Positions 9,783 through 18,986 are shown, counted from the stretch's first letter. The stretch: 64,000 nt of DNA from Streptomyces sp. M41(2017) (GCF_002078175.1 NZ_MWFK01000001.1:3968001-4032000); one strand, 5' to 3'. Notes: generated by a model from the letters alone, not told the origin. Made by a program: numbers and translations.

Positions 9783-10324
9783 CGTCCGCGGCCACCGAGG
9801 TGGTGCGACTACTCACGGTGAGGGGCGAGACCCTCGCCGTCGCCGAGTCGCTCACCGGTGGCCTGGTGGCCGCCGAGCTCACGGCGGTGCCGGGCGCCTC
9901 GAAGGCGTTCCGGGGCTCCGTGACCGCGTACGCCACCCCGCTCAAGCACCAGCTGCTGGGTGTCGACGCCACTCTGCTGGCCCAGCGCGGGGCGGTGGAT
10001 CCGCAGGTCGCGGCCCAGATGGCGGCCGGAGTGCGCACGGCGCTCGGTGCGGACTGGGGGATCGCGACCACCGGCGTCGCCGGTCCGGATCCCCAGGACG
10101 GCCAGCCGGTCGGCACGGTGTACGTGGCCGTCGCGGGACCCTCCCGCGGGACATTTCCTGCCCCTGGCGGCGGGAAAGTGGCGCCACTGCGGTTGAACGG
10201 TGGCCGTGCGGAAATCCGTATGGAGAGTGTACGCAGCGTGCTCGCCCTGCTCCTGAAGGAGCTGGCGGGCGAACAGACCGGGAATGAGCGGGCACAGGAT
10301 ACGGAACAGAACGGGGGGTTTTGA
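9779..10324 (+). CDS. cinA: CinA C-terminal domain protein (nicotinamide-nucleotide amidohydrolase)
   Basis: 181 aa, a stand-alone CinA_C domain of the PncC type, which deamidates NMN to nicotinate mononucleotide for pyridine-nucleotide recycling. Visible family motifs: VAESLTGGLVAAELT near the N-terminus, the GSVTAYATPLKHQLLGV segment and ATTGVAGPD. The long N-terminal molybdopterin-binding-like domain of full CinA is absent, which is usual for actinobacteria. The GTG start overlaps the pgsA stop (GTGA). The stop overlaps the ATG of a small ORF (TGATG at 10322-10326). Confidence 0.85.
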   Translation: MTSAATEVVRLLTVRGETLAVAESLTGGLVAAELTAVPGASKAFRGSVTAYATPLKHQLLGVDATLLAQRGAVDPQVAAQMAAGVRTALGADWGIATTGVAGPDPQDGQPVGTVYVAVAGPSRGTFPAPGGGKVAPLRLNGGRAEIRMESVRSVLALLLKELAGEQTGNERAQDTEQNGGF

Positions 10325-10437
10325 TGTTTGCAGCCCTGAGTGAACACGACATCGCTCCCCGCACGGCCGCGGCGCAAGGCGGTACGGTGGGGCGTGAAGG
10401 ATGCGGCTACGCGGTCCGAGGAGGGAGCCACCGATGA
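10324..10437 (+). CDS. Candidate 37-aa small ORF coupled to cinA and clgR
   Basis: ATG 10324 shares its A with the cinA TGA (TGATG), a GGGGGG run lies 6 nt upstream, and its TGA overlaps the clgR ATG (ATGA at 10434). The ORF exactly bridges the two genes, beginning [20 protein letters not shown] at third positions (about 63%) is below that of the neighbours, so it may be a coupling device rather than a functional peptide, or chance. It has no recognisable domain. Confidence 0.35.
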   Translation: MFAALSEHDIAPRTAAAQGGTVGREGCGYAVRGGSHR

Positions 10438-10811
10438 TTCTGCTCCGTCGCCTGCTTGGTGACGTGCTGCGTCGGCAGCGCCAGCGCCAGGGCCGTACTC
10501 TGCGCGAAGTCTCCTCGTCCGCCCGAGTTTCACTCGGCTATCTCTCCGAGGTGGAGCGGGGGCAGAAGGAGGCATCCTCCGAGCTGCTCTCCGCGATCTG
10601 CGACGCGCTGGACGTACGGATGTCCGAGCTCATGCGGGAAGTGAGCGACGAGCTCGCTCTCGCCGAGCTGGCCCAGTCGGCTGCGGCCACCGAACCGGTG
10701 CCCGCACCGGTGCGTCGCCCGATGCTCAATTCCGTATCGGTGGCCGGTGTCCCACCGGAACGGGTCACCATCAAGGCGCCTGCCGAGGCGGTCGACGTCG
10801 TCGCCGCCTGA
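10434..10811 (+). CDS. clgR: ClgR transcriptional activator of clp protease and stress genes
   Basis: 125 aa XRE-family regulator. HTH at about 10-65 ([20 protein letters not shown] ... [12 protein letters not shown]). In Streptomyces ClgR activates clpP1P2, clpC and lon. The C-terminus ends in Ala-Ala (VDVVAA), matching the known ClpP-recognised degron of S. lividans ClgR, so post-translational control is likely conserved. The pgsA-cinA-clgR order is the typical actinobacterial locus. Start ATG 10434 has GAGGAGGGA 7-8 nt upstream; the longer in-frame start at 10401 would add residues not typical of the family. Confidence 0.92.
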   Translation: MILLRRLLGDVLRRQRQRQGRTLREVSSSARVSLGYLSEVERGQKEASSELLSAICDALDVRMSELMREVSDELALAELAQSAAATEPVPAPVRRPMLNSVSVAGVPPERVTIKAPAEAVDVVAA

Positions 10812-10850
10812 CGTTCACGGACTCACACCCTGAGCCGATCACGCACAGGG

Positions 10851-10906
10851 AAAGCCCCGGCCGGGGCGACCTCCAGGGAGACCTTGAGGGGCCTGGCCGG
10901 GGCTTT
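10851..10906 (+). terminator. Strong hairpin terminator after clgR
   Basis: Perfect 12-bp inverted repeat: AAAGCCCCGGCC (10851-10862) pairs with GGCCGGGGCTTT (10895-10906) around a 32-nt loop. It starts 40 nt after the clgR stop and isolates clgR from dpsC. Confidence 0.75.
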
Positions 10907-11031
10907 CGCGTTGTCCGGAAGCGGGTAGGGGAGAGCGGTATGGGTCCATTTGCCGGTATCCGGCCCGCCCTTCATGGTGGAGGGACGGGGCGAGGCCGAC
11001 CGCCGGACCCGTCGTGAATCGGAGGTTGTGG

Positions 11032-11502
11032 ATGTACGTCGTGAAGAGCCCCCTGTCCGACGCGGACCTGAAGACCGTCGCCGAGGCCTTGCAGGGCGCC
11101 CTGGTCGACCTGGTGGACCTCTCCCTCGTCGCGAAGCAGGTGCACTGGAACGTCGTGGGGCCCCGTTTCCGCTCCGTCCACCTGCAACTCGACGAGGTCG
11201 TGGACACCGCGCGCCTGCACTCCGACACCGTCGCCGAGCGCGCCGCGACGCTGGGCGTCCCGCCCGACGGACGCGCCGCGACGGTGGCGACCAGCAGCGG
11301 CATCGGCGTGACCCCCGACGGCTGGATCAAGGACGAGGACGCGGTGGCGGCCCTCGTCGACGCGCTCGGCGCCGTGATCACCCGGATGCGGGAACGCGTG
11401 GACTCCACCGGTGAGCCGGACCCGGTGAGCCAGGACATCTTCATCGGCATCACGGCCGACCTGGAGAAGCATCACTGGATGTTCCAGGCGGAGAACGGCT
11501 GA
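11032..11502 (+). CDS. dpsC: Dps-family DNA-binding ferritin-like protein
   Basis: 156 aa, the normal Dps size. Dps dodecamers bind and oxidise Fe(II), store iron and compact DNA under stress. The four-helix core shows the ferroxidase helix A motif LVAKQVHWNVVGPRF and helix B LQLDEVVDTARLHSDTVAERA (the His/Asp/Glu set at the dimer interface). The tail is short and not Lys rich. Start ATG 11032 has GGAGG 6 nt upstream; an in-frame ATG 11014 lacks one. Position matches S. coelicolor dpsC, one of three Dps paralogues there (from memory), hence the symbol. Confidence 0.85.
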   Translation: MYVVKSPLSDADLKTVAEALQGALVDLVDLSLVAKQVHWNVVGPRFRSVHLQLDEVVDTARLHSDTVAERAATLGVPPDGRAATVATSSGIGVTPDGWIKDEDAVAALVDALGAVITRMRERVDSTGEPDPVSQDIFIGITADLEKHHWMFQAENG

Positions 11503-11633
11503 GGCTTGTCGGCCGACCGGGCCGACCGACGGACCGGTGCTTCGCCGCCGACCGTCCCCGTCGGCCGCCGATGAGATCACTCGTGACGCGTGTGTGGAAT
11601 CGATGGCCCGGAGCCGGGCCGGAGGAGGGCGCC

Positions 11634-11909
11634 ATGGCGGGGCGAATAGTGCGCCGGGGGGCCGCTCTGGTGCTGGGCGTGCTGTGGTGGTGCAGCGTGC
11701 TCCGGCTCGCTCTCGCACCCGACGCGGGGGTGCTCGAAGGGACGATAGCCGCGGGCGGGTGGGGGCTGAGCCTGCTCCCGGTGCACTGTGTGCCGAAGTC
11801 GCGCGCGGCCGGCGCCGTGGGTTCCGACCGGTGGTGGGCGTACTGGCGGGAGGCCTGGCGCCGCCGCGGGAGCGGCGAGGGGAACGGGCCGGCTCCGGGG
11901 GTGGGCTAG
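11634..11909 (+). CDS. Small hypothetical membrane protein
   Basis: 91 aa, not recognised. Begins MAGRIVRRGAALVLGVLWW; residues about 8-28 form a hydrophobic helix and a second weaker one spans about 38-55 (GTIAAGGWGLSLLPVH), followed by a Trp/Arg-rich tail. Start ATG 11634 has GGAGGAGGG 4-5 nt upstream, strong evidence of translation. Possibly real but uncharacterised. Confidence 0.55.
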   Translation: MAGRIVRRGAALVLGVLWWCSVLRLALAPDAGVLEGTIAAGGWGLSLLPVHCVPKSRAAGAVGSDRWWAYWREAWRRRGSGEGNGPAPGVG

Positions 11910-12167
11910 GCGGAGGCCGGGCCGCTGAGGGTGCCGTGGCCGGTCGCGCCGTTCCCCGCGCTCCTTTGGCGGGTCGTCCGGGTTGGCGGCTTCGGCGCCG
12001 AGGGCGGGGTGGGGGCCTTGGCTGTTTGTCCGGGGGCCAAGCGCTGTGCCTCGTCGCGCCGCTCTCCGGGCACCTCGACCCGAGCCCTGTCTCGTGGCTC
12101 CGGCTCCGTGGGACAGGGGTGCGGCCCGTGGCCGTTGTTCGGGTGCCGGGGTGATGGGGGTGCCGTG
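11910..12167. other. Noncoding spacer
   Basis: About 260 bp between a plus-strand small ORF and the converging SDR gene. Open frames here are shadow frames without start signals. I see no hairpin, promoter or repeat I would defend. Confidence 0.4.
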
Positions 12168-12929
12168 CTACCAGGGCATCGCGACGCCGCCGTTGGGGCG
12201 CAGGATCTGGCCTGTGGTGAACCCCGAGGCCTCCGAGGCCAGGTGCAGCACGGCGTGGGCGATGTCCTCGGGTTCTCCGACGCGGCCCAGCGGTGAGAGG
12301 CGGGCCATGAACGCCTCGGTGTGGGCCTGCTTCTCGCCGTGGTGGTCGGTCATGGGCGTGCGGACCCAGCCGGGCGCGACCGCGTTGACGCGGATCCCGT
12401 GCGGACCGACCTCCGTGGCGAGCGTCTTCGTCAACTGGACGACGGCCGCCTTCGAGACGCTGTAGCAGAACAGGCCCGGGCCGCCGGTGTCGATTGCGCC
12501 CGACGCCATCGTGACGATGCTGCCCCGGACCCTCTGGGCGATCATGGCCCGCGCGGCCTCCTGGCAGGCGTGGAGCACCCCTCTGAAATTGACGCTCAGC
12601 ACCCGGTCGAGGTCCTCGTCCGCCGTCTCCAGGACGGGGCTGCTGTGCATGATCCCGGCGACCGCGGCCATGATGTCGACGCGGTCGCACGAAGCGACGG
12701 CCTGCTGGACCTGGGCGCGGTCGGCGACGTCGATGTGGTGGGTGTGGGCCGTTCCGCCCTGGTCCTTGACCAGGGTCGCCGTCTCGTGCAGGCCCTGGGC
12801 GTCCCGGTCCGCGCAATGGACGGTGGCGCCCGCCTCCGCGAGCAGAAGCGCCGACGCGCGGCCGATACCGCTCGCCGCGCCGGTGACGAAGGCGGTGCGT
12901 CCGGTGAGGTCGTACGCGACGAGGGTCAT
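12168..12929 (-). CDS. SDR-family oxidoreductase
   Basis: 253 aa short-chain dehydrogenase, normal length. Rossmann nucleotide motif TGAASGIG near residue 13, NAG-equivalent region VAGI, SIVTMASG with the catalytic Ser, and Y-x3-K (YSVSK). Substrate unknown; the Asp after beta-2 (HCADRD) suggests NAD(H). ATG 12929 is used; an in-frame TTG at 12965 would add 12 residues, and neither has a good Shine-Dalgarno. A perfect inverted repeat lies just upstream (12952-12964), so it may be under a TetR-type repressor. Confidence 0.85.
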   Translation of the reverse strand: MTLVAYDLTGRTAFVTGAASGIGRASALLLAEAGATVHCADRDAQGLHETATLVKDQGGTAHTHHIDVADRAQVQQAVASCDRVDIMAAVAGIMHSSPVLETADEDLDRVLSVNFRGVLHACQEAARAMIAQRVRGSIVTMASGAIDTGGPGLFCYSVSKAAVVQLTKTLATEVGPHGIRVNAVAPGWVRTPMTDHHGEKQAHTEAFMARLSPLGRVGEPEDIAHAVLHLASEASGFTTGQILRPNGGVAMPW

Positions 12930-12951
12930 GAAGCGACGGTACGAGCGTTTC

Positions 12952-12964
12952 TGACGGTCCGTCA
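12952..12964. promoter_or_regulatory. TetR-like operator palindrome upstream of the SDR gene
   Basis: TGACGG-T-CCGTCA, perfect 6-bp arms around one base, 23 bp before the SDR ATG and overlapping the last codons of the nei-type gene. The form resembles TetR-family operators in actinobacteria; no TetR gene is adjacent in the window. Confidence 0.4.
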
Positions 12965-13798
12965 ATTAGTTGTTCGGTGTTGATGTACGGCTCGCCGGCC
13001 GCCCGGCGGCGTGGGGCCCGCCTGGCAGTGGGGGCACCAGTACGTGGGGCGTTCGCGGGATCCGTCGCCCTGGTCGGCGACGCGGATCGGTGTTCCGCAG
13101 CGCAGGCAGGGCCGCGGGGCGCGCCCGTACACGTAGAGGTGCTGGTCGCTGCGGCCCGTGGTGATGCGGGCCGGGCGGTCGCGGTTGAACTCCAGCAGCT
13201 TCTTCGCCAGGTCGGGCAGCTGGGCGGCCAGGCCCGAGGGCAGGGCGCCGACCGGGAGCCAGGGGGTGACGCCGAGGAGGAAGCACAGCTCGCTCTTGTA
13301 GACGTTGCCGATCCCGGCGAGATTCCGCTGGTCGAGGAGGGCTTCGCCGAGGGCGCGGTCCGGGTCGCGCAGCAGGTTCTGCAGGGCCTTGTCCGGATCC
13401 CAGTCCGGGCCCAGGAGGTCGGGGCCGAGGTGTCCGACCGCGCGGTCCTCGTCCGTGGTCCGGAGCAGTTCGAGGACGGGGAGGCGGTACCCGACCGCGG
13501 TGCGGTCCGCCGTGCCGAGGATGGCGCGGATCTGGTGGGCGGGTCCCCCGCTCCAGCGCCGGCCCGGCTCGAACACCTTCCAGGAGCCGTCCATCCGCAG
13601 ATGAGAGTGCAGTGTGAGGTCGCCCTCGATGCGGGTGAGCAGGTGCTTGCCGCGCGGAGTGACGTCGAGGACGGTGCGACCGGTGAGGTCCGCCGTGGCG
13701 AACTGCGGCACGCGGAGGTCGGAGCGGGTCAGTACCTTGCCCGCGAGGGCCTCATGCAGCCGCTTCGCGGCGTGCCAGACGGTGTCTCCTTCAGGCAT
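12962..13798 (-). CDS. nei: Fpg/Nei-family DNA glycosylase (endonuclease VIII type)
   Basis: 278 aa. Base-excision repair glycosylase/AP lyase for oxidised bases. After Met removal the catalytic Pro2-Glu3 are present (MPEGDTVWHAAKRLHEAL); MPEGDTVW is the Nei/Nei2 form rather than the Fpg form. The beta-elimination lysine lies in PRGKHLL. The helix-two-turn-helix NLAGIGNVYKSE is intact, and a zinc finger is formed by CLRCGTP and CPHC near the C-terminus. Transcribed with the SDR gene downstream (same strand, slight overlap with its upstream region). Confidence 0.9.
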   Translation of the reverse strand: MPEGDTVWHAAKRLHEALAGKVLTRSDLRVPQFATADLTGRTVLDVTPRGKHLLTRIEGDLTLHSHLRMDGSWKVFEPGRRWSGGPAHQIRAILGTADRTAVGYRLPVLELLRTTDEDRAVGHLGPDLLGPDWDPDKALQNLLRDPDRALGEALLDQRNLAGIGNVYKSELCFLLGVTPWLPVGALPSGLAAQLPDLAKKLLEFNRDRPARITTGRSDQHLYVYGRAPRPCLRCGTPIRVADQGDGSRERPTYWCPHCQAGPTPPGGRRAVHQHRTTN

Positions 13799-13850
13799 GG
13801 GTCCAGGGTGGCACGGGTGGGGAGCGGGTGCCCCGGCGCGCGGGGCGAGG

Positions 13851-16800
13851 TCAGGCGCGCAGCCGCAGCCCGCGGGGGGTGGCGATGAAGCCCGCGGCTT
13901 CCAGAAGGGTGCCGAGGGGGGACGTCAGGGCCGACGCTCCGTTGACGCGCTCCACGGTGACCGTGCCGAGCGAGCCGGCGCGGGCGCATGCCGCGAGGGC
14001 TTCGGCCGCCGCGTGCAGGCGTACGTCCTCGCCGACCGGGCTCTGCGGATCGGCGGGCCAGGCCAGCAGGGTCTTGCCGCCGCGCTCCATGTAGAGGGTC
14101 AGCTCGCCGTCGACCAGGACGACCAGGGACCCCGCCTTGCGGCCCGGCTTGTGTCCCGCCTCGGTCGGCGACTCCGGCCAGGGCAGGGCCGCGCCGTACG
14201 CGTTCGCGGGGTCGGCCGCGGCCAGGACGACCGCGGGGGAGGTGGCGCGGGAGCGCGAGCGGCCGTTGAAACCTCGGTCGGCGGGGCCCGGGGATCCCGT
14301 GGGGCCGTACCCGTACGGCGAGGCGTTGCGCCGGGACGGCGCCGGTGGGTGGCCGGAGGCGTCGGCGTACGGGGAACCGGCCGAGAACGCGGAGTCGGCG
14401 GAGAAGGTGTGGGCTCCGCCGTCCCCGGAACCGGGGTCGTCGAAGCCGGGTCCGGCGAGGCCAGGTGCGCCGAATGCGGGCTCGTGTCCGTCGACGCCCG
14501 GACTGCCGAAGCTCGTGCCGTCTCCGTCGCCGTCGGGATCGAGCCGGCCCGAGGCATCCCCGCGGCCGCCGGTGCCCGGCAGCCCCGAGAGGTCCGGGAA
14601 CCCGGGGACGTCCGCCGGGCCGCGGGCGGATCCCCGGCCGCGCGGCAGGCCGTGGTCGTCCGGGAAACCGTGCGCTCCGGGAGAGTCGTCCGGGAAGCCG
14701 TGGCCGCCCGGGGACATGAGCGGGGACGAACCGTCGCCGCGGTCCCGTGCGTTCGCCGCGGCGCGCAGGCGGTCCACCGCGCCGTCCATGGCGAACTGGG
14801 CCGCGCCGAGGCCCTCGACCACATAGCCGCGGCGTGCCTGGCCGCTGTCCTCGAACGCGGAAAGGATGCGGTAGACCGCGGAGAATCCGCCTTCCACGCC
14901 CTCGGCGGCGACGGCGCCCCGAGTGACCACTCCGTGCCGGTCGAGCAGGGTGCGGGCCAGGGCGTGGGCGCGCACGGTGGCGTCGGGCTCGCGGTCGGGC
15001 AGGAGCGACCAGCGGCCCGCCACGGTGGGTGGGCCGGTCCGTGACGGGGGACGTGCGCCGCCGGTCAGCGCGCCGTAACGCCCGCGCGGGATCGAGCGCT
15101 TGGCGCGGTGGGCGGTCGAACCGGCGGTGCGGCCCGAGCCGAGGAGGGAGCGCATCGGGGCGAGGGTGTCGTTCGTGAGGCGTCCGGACCAGGCCAGGTC
15201 CCAGATGGTGTCCGCCAGTTGGGGATCGGTGGCGTCGGGGTGGGTGGTGGCGCGGACCTGGTCGGCGATCTGGCGGAAGAAGAGGCCGTAGCCGCCGGTG
15301 AGGGTGTCGAGGACCGACTGGTGCAGTGCCGTCAGCTCCAGGGGGTGCGCGGCCGGAAGCAGCAGGGGGGCGGCATCGGCCAGGTACAGCGAGACCCAGC
15401 CGTCCTTGCCCGGCAGTGAACCCGCTCCGGCCCAGACCACCTCGCCGGCGGCCGTGAGCTCGTCGAGCAGCGCCGGTGCGTACCCGGCGACGCGGGAGGG
15501 CAGCACCAGCTTCTCCAGCGCGGACGCCGGCACGGACGCGCCCTGCAACTGCTCGACGGCGCGCACCAGTCCGTCGATGCCCCGCAGACCGTGACCGCTG
15601 CCGACGTGCTGCCACTGCGGGAGGAACTGCGCTAGCGCGGCGGGCGGAACCGGCTCCAGCTCGTGGCGCAGCGCGGCGAGGGAGCGCCGTCGCAGCCGGC
15701 GCAGGACCGCGGCGTCGCACCACTCCTGGCCGATGCCCGCGGGATGGAACTCGCCCTGGACGACCCGTCCGCCGGCGGCCAGCCGGTGCAGGGCGCCGTC
15801 CGTGACCGCCGTACCGAGGCCGAAGCGGGCTGCGGCGGTCGTGGACGTGAACGGCCCGTGGGTGCGCGCGTACCGGGCGAGGAGGTCTCCGAGAGGGTCC
15901 TTCACCGGTTCCGTGAAGGCCTCCGGGACGCCGACGGGCAGTGCGGTCCCGAGCGCGTCCCGCAGTCGGCCCGCGTCCTCGATCGCCGCCCAGTGGTCGG
16001 CCCCCGCGATCCGGACCCTGATGGCGCGGCGGGCGGCGGCCAACTCCTGGGCCCAGTGCGGCTCGGCGCCCCGCTCGGCCAGCTCGGCGTCCGTGAGCGG
16101 CCCCAGCAGGCGCAGCAGATCGGCCACACCTTCGACGTCCTTGATGCGCCGGTCCTCGGTGAGCCACTGCAGCTCGCTCTCCAGCTCGGCGAGCACGTCG
16201 GCGTCGAGCAGCTCACGCAGCTCGGCCTGGCCGAGGAGTTCGGCCAGCAGGCGGGAGTCCAGCGACAGCGCGGCGGCCCGCCGCTCGGCGAGGGGCGAGT
16301 CTCCCTCGTACAAAAACTGGGCGACGTAGCCGAAGAGGAGCGAGCGGGCGAAGGGGGAGGGCTCGGTGGTGGTGACCTCCACCAGGCGGACCTTGCGGGA
16401 CTCGATGTCCCCCATCAGCTCTGTGAGGCCCGGGACGTCGAAGACGTCCTGGAGACATTCGCGGACCGCTTCGAGGACGATCGGGAACGAGCCGAACTCG
16501 CTTGCCACCTGGAGCAGTTGGGCGGCTCGCTGGCGCTGCTGCCAGAGGGGGGTGCGCTTGCCGGGGCTGCGGCGCGGGAGCAGCAGGGCGCGGGCGGCGC
16601 ACTCGCGGAAGCGGGCGGCGAACAGGGCCGAGCTGCCGACCTGGTCCGTGACGATCTGATTGACCTCGCCCTTGTCGAAGGCGACGTCCGCCGCGCCGAC
16701 CGGTGCCTGGTCGGCGTCGTACTCGGTGCCCGCCTTCGTGGGGGCCCGGTCGAGCAGGTCCATGCCCATGAGGTCGGCGTCGGGCAGCCGCAGCACGATG

Positions 16801-18980
16801 CCGTCGTCCGCGTGCATGACCTGGGCGTCCATGCCGTACCGCTCGGACAGCTTCGCCCCGAGGGCGAGGGCCCAGGGGGCGTGGACCTGGGCGCCGAACG
16901 GGGAGTGCACGACGACCCGCCAGTCACCCAGCTCGTCGCGGAAGCGTTCGACGACGATGGTGCGGTCGTCCGGGACGTGACCGCACGCCTCGCGCTGTTC
17001 GGTGAGGTATGCCAGGACATTGTCGGCGGCCCAGGTGTCGAGGCCCGCCGCGAGGAGGCGGAGCCGGGCGTCGTCCTGCGGCAGGGAGCCGACCTCGCGG
17101 AGGAACGCGCCGACGGCGCGGCCCAGTTCGAGGGGTCGGCCCAGCTGGTCGCCCTTCCAGAAGGGCAGCCTGCCGGGAACGCCGGGGGCCGGGGAGACGA
17201 GCACACGGTCCCGGGTGATGTCCTCGATGCGCCAGGAACTGGTGCCGAGGGTGAACACGTCGCCCACGCGGGACTCGTAGACCATCTCCTCGTCGAGCTC
17301 GCCGACCCGGCCGCCGCCCTTCTTGGGGTCGGCACCCGCGAGGAAGACGCCGAAGAGGCCGCGGTCGGGGATCGTGCCCCCGGAGGTGACGGCGAGCCGC
17401 TGGGCGCCGGGTCGGCCGGTGACCGTGCCCGCGACGCGGTCCCAGACGACGCGGGGCCTCAGCTCCGCGAAGGCGTCCGAGGGGTAGCGGCCGGCGAGCA
17501 TGTCGAGCACGGCCGTGAACGCCGACTCCGGGAGCGCGGCGAAGGGGGCCGCGCGGCGGACGGTGGTGAGCAGGTCGTCGACCTGCCAGGTGTCGAGCGC
17601 CGTCATGGCGACGAGCTGCTGGGCCAGGACGTCCAAGGGGTTGGCGGGGATCCGCAGGGACTCGATCGAGCCGGTGCGCATCCGCTCGGTGACCACGGCC
17701 GCCTGCACCAGGTCCCCGCGGTACTTCGGGAACACGACGCCCGTGGAGACCGCGCCGACCTGGTGGCCCGCGCGGCCCACCCGCTGGAGCCCCGACGCCA
17801 CGGAGGGCGGGGACTCGACCTGGATGACGAGGTCGACCGCGCCCATGTCGATGCCCAGTTCGAGACTGGAGGTGGCGACGACGGCGGGGAGACGGCCGGC
17901 CTTCAGGTCCTCCTCGACCTGGGCCCGCTGTTCCTTCGACACCGAGCCGTGGTGCGCCCGCGCGATGACGGCAGGCGCCCCCTGAGCCGCCCCCGAGCCG
18001 CCCATCAGCTCGGCGGGAGAGTGCGCTTCGTCCAGGGGCTCGCCGGTCGCCCGCTCGTACGCGATCTCGTTGAGCCTGTTGCACAGGCGCTCCGCGAGGC
18101 GCCGCGAGTTGGCGAACACGATCGTCGAGCGGTGGGACTGGACGAGGTCGGTGATCCGCTCCTCGACGTGCGGCCAGATGGAGGGCTTCTCCGCGCCGTC
18201 CTTGCCGTCGGCGGCCGGGGAGCCGCCCAGCTCGCCCAGGTCCTCCACCGGGACGACGACCGAGAGGTCGAACTCCTTGCCGGAGGGCGGCTGGACGATC
18301 TCCACCTTGCGCTGCGGGGAGAGATAGCGCGCGACCTCGTCCACGGGACGCACGGTCGCGGAGAGGCCGATGCGGCGGGCCGGCTTGGGCAGCAGCTCGT
18401 CGAGACGCTCCAGCGTGAGCGCGAGGTGGGCGCCGCGCTTGGTGCCCGCGACCGCGTGCACCTCGTCCAGGATCACCGTCTCGATGCCGGTCAGCGCGTC
18501 CCGCGTGGCCGACGTGAGCATCAGGAACAGCGACTCGGGGGTGGTGATCAGGATGTCCGGCGGGCGGGTGGCCAGCGCCCTGCGCTCGGCGGGCGGGGTG
18601 TCGCCGGAGCGGATCCCCACCTTCACCTCGGGCTCCGGCAGCCCGAGCCGCACCGATTCCTGCCGGATACCGGTCAGCGGGCTGCGGAGGTTGCGCTCCA
18701 CGTCGACCGCGAGTGCCTTGAGGGGTGACACGTACAGCACGCGGCAGCGCTTCCTGGGGTCCGCGGGCGGGGGCTTCGAGGCCAGCTGGTCGAGTGCGGC
18801 GAGGAACGCGGCCAGCGTCTTGCCGGAGCCGGTCGGGGCGACGACCAGCACGTCGGAGCCCGCGCCGATGGCCGTCCACGCCCCGGCCTGGGCCGCGGTG
18901 GGCGCGGAGAAGGCCCCCGTGAACCAGCCGCGGGTCGCGGGGGAGAAGCCGTCGAGGGCCCGATGCGTGGAGCTGACCAT
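13851..18980 (-). CDS. lhr: Lhr-type ATP-dependent DNA helicase with long low-complexity insert
   Basis: 1709 aa, larger than E. coli Lhr (about 1538 aa). Superfamily 2 3'-5' helicase linked to DNA repair. Order: Walker A APTGSGKTLAAF (about 47), SPLKALAVD motif Ia, DEVH box ILDEVHAVAGTKRG, motif III SATVRP, helicase C with RVGRAGHQ (motif VI), winged-helix/beta-sheet core, then the Lhr C-terminal domain. Residues about 1407-1580 are a Gly/Pro/Asp/Ser-rich insert with PGxHGFPDD repeats. Start ATG 18980 (MVSSTHRALDGF) is preferred: a damage-type promoter places +1 at about this codon, and the frame upstream looks noncoding. Confidence 0.93.
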   Translation of the reverse strand: MVSSTHRALDGFSPATRGWFTGAFSAPTAAQAGAWTAIGAGSDVLVVAPTGSGKTLAAFLAALDQLASKPPPADPRKRCRVLYVSPLKALAVDVERNLRSPLTGIRQESVRLGLPEPEVKVGIRSGDTPPAERRALATRPPDILITTPESLFLMLTSATRDALTGIETVILDEVHAVAGTKRGAHLALTLERLDELLPKPARRIGLSATVRPVDEVARYLSPQRKVEIVQPPSGKEFDLSVVVPVEDLGELGGSPAADGKDGAEKPSIWPHVEERITDLVQSHRSTIVFANSRRLAERLCNRLNEIAYERATGEPLDEAHSPAELMGGSGAAQGAPAVIARAHHGSVSKEQRAQVEEDLKAGRLPAVVATSSLELGIDMGAVDLVIQVESPPSVASGLQRVGRAGHQVGAVSTGVVFPKYRGDLVQAAVVTERMRTGSIESLRIPANPLDVLAQQLVAMTALDTWQVDDLLTTVRRAAPFAALPESAFTAVLDMLAGRYPSDAFAELRPRVVWDRVAGTVTGRPGAQRLAVTSGGTIPDRGLFGVFLAGADPKKGGGRVGELDEEMVYESRVGDVFTLGTSSWRIEDITRDRVLVSPAPGVPGRLPFWKGDQLGRPLELGRAVGAFLREVGSLPQDDARLRLLAAGLDTWAADNVLAYLTEQREACGHVPDDRTIVVERFRDELGDWRVVVHSPFGAQVHAPWALALGAKLSERYGMDAQVMHADDGIVLRLPDADLMGMDLLDRAPTKAGTEYDADQAPVGAADVAFDKGEVNQIVTDQVGSSALFAARFRECAARALLLPRRSPGKRTPLWQQRQRAAQLLQVASEFGSFPIVLEAVRECLQDVFDVPGLTELMGDIESRKVRLVEVTTTEPSPFARSLLFGYVAQFLYEGDSPLAERRAAALSLDSRLLAELLGQAELRELLDADVLAELESELQWLTEDRRIKDVEGVADLLRLLGPLTDAELAERGAEPHWAQELAAARRAIRVRIAGADHWAAIEDAGRLRDALGTALPVGVPEAFTEPVKDPLGDLLARYARTHGPFTSTTAAARFGLGTAVTDGALHRLAAGGRVVQGEFHPAGIGQEWCDAAVLRRLRRRSLAALRHELEPVPPAALAQFLPQWQHVGSGHGLRGIDGLVRAVEQLQGASVPASALEKLVLPSRVAGYAPALLDELTAAGEVVWAGAGSLPGKDGWVSLYLADAAPLLLPAAHPLELTALHQSVLDTLTGGYGLFFRQIADQVRATTHPDATDPQLADTIWDLAWSGRLTNDTLAPMRSLLGSGRTAGSTAHRAKRSIPRGRYGALTGGARPPSRTGPPTVAGRWSLLPDREPDATVRAHALARTLLDRHGVVTRGAVAAEGVEGGFSAVYRILSAFEDSGQARRGYVVEGLGAAQFAMDGAVDRLRAAANARDRGDGSSPLMSPGGHGFPDDSPGAHGFPDDHGLPRGRGSARGPADVPGFPDLSGLPGTGGRGDASGRLDPDGDGDGTSFGSPGVDGHEPAFGAPGLAGPGFDDPGSGDGGAHTFSADSAFSAGSPYADASGHPPAPSRRNASPYGYGPTGSPGPADRGFNGRSRSRATSPAVVLAAADPANAYGAALPWPESPTEAGHKPGRKAGSLVVLVDGELTLYMERGGKTLLAWPADPQSPVGEDVRLHAAAEALAACARAGSLGTVTVERVNGASALTSPLGTLLEAAGFIATPRGLRLRA

Positions 18981-18986
18981 GCGTCC

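Noticed and set aside
10326-10345. Possible ClgR autoregulatory operator (GTTTGC-N8-GTGAAC)
   Set aside because: One mismatch per arm and spacing differs from the operator I recall; not reported as a feature.
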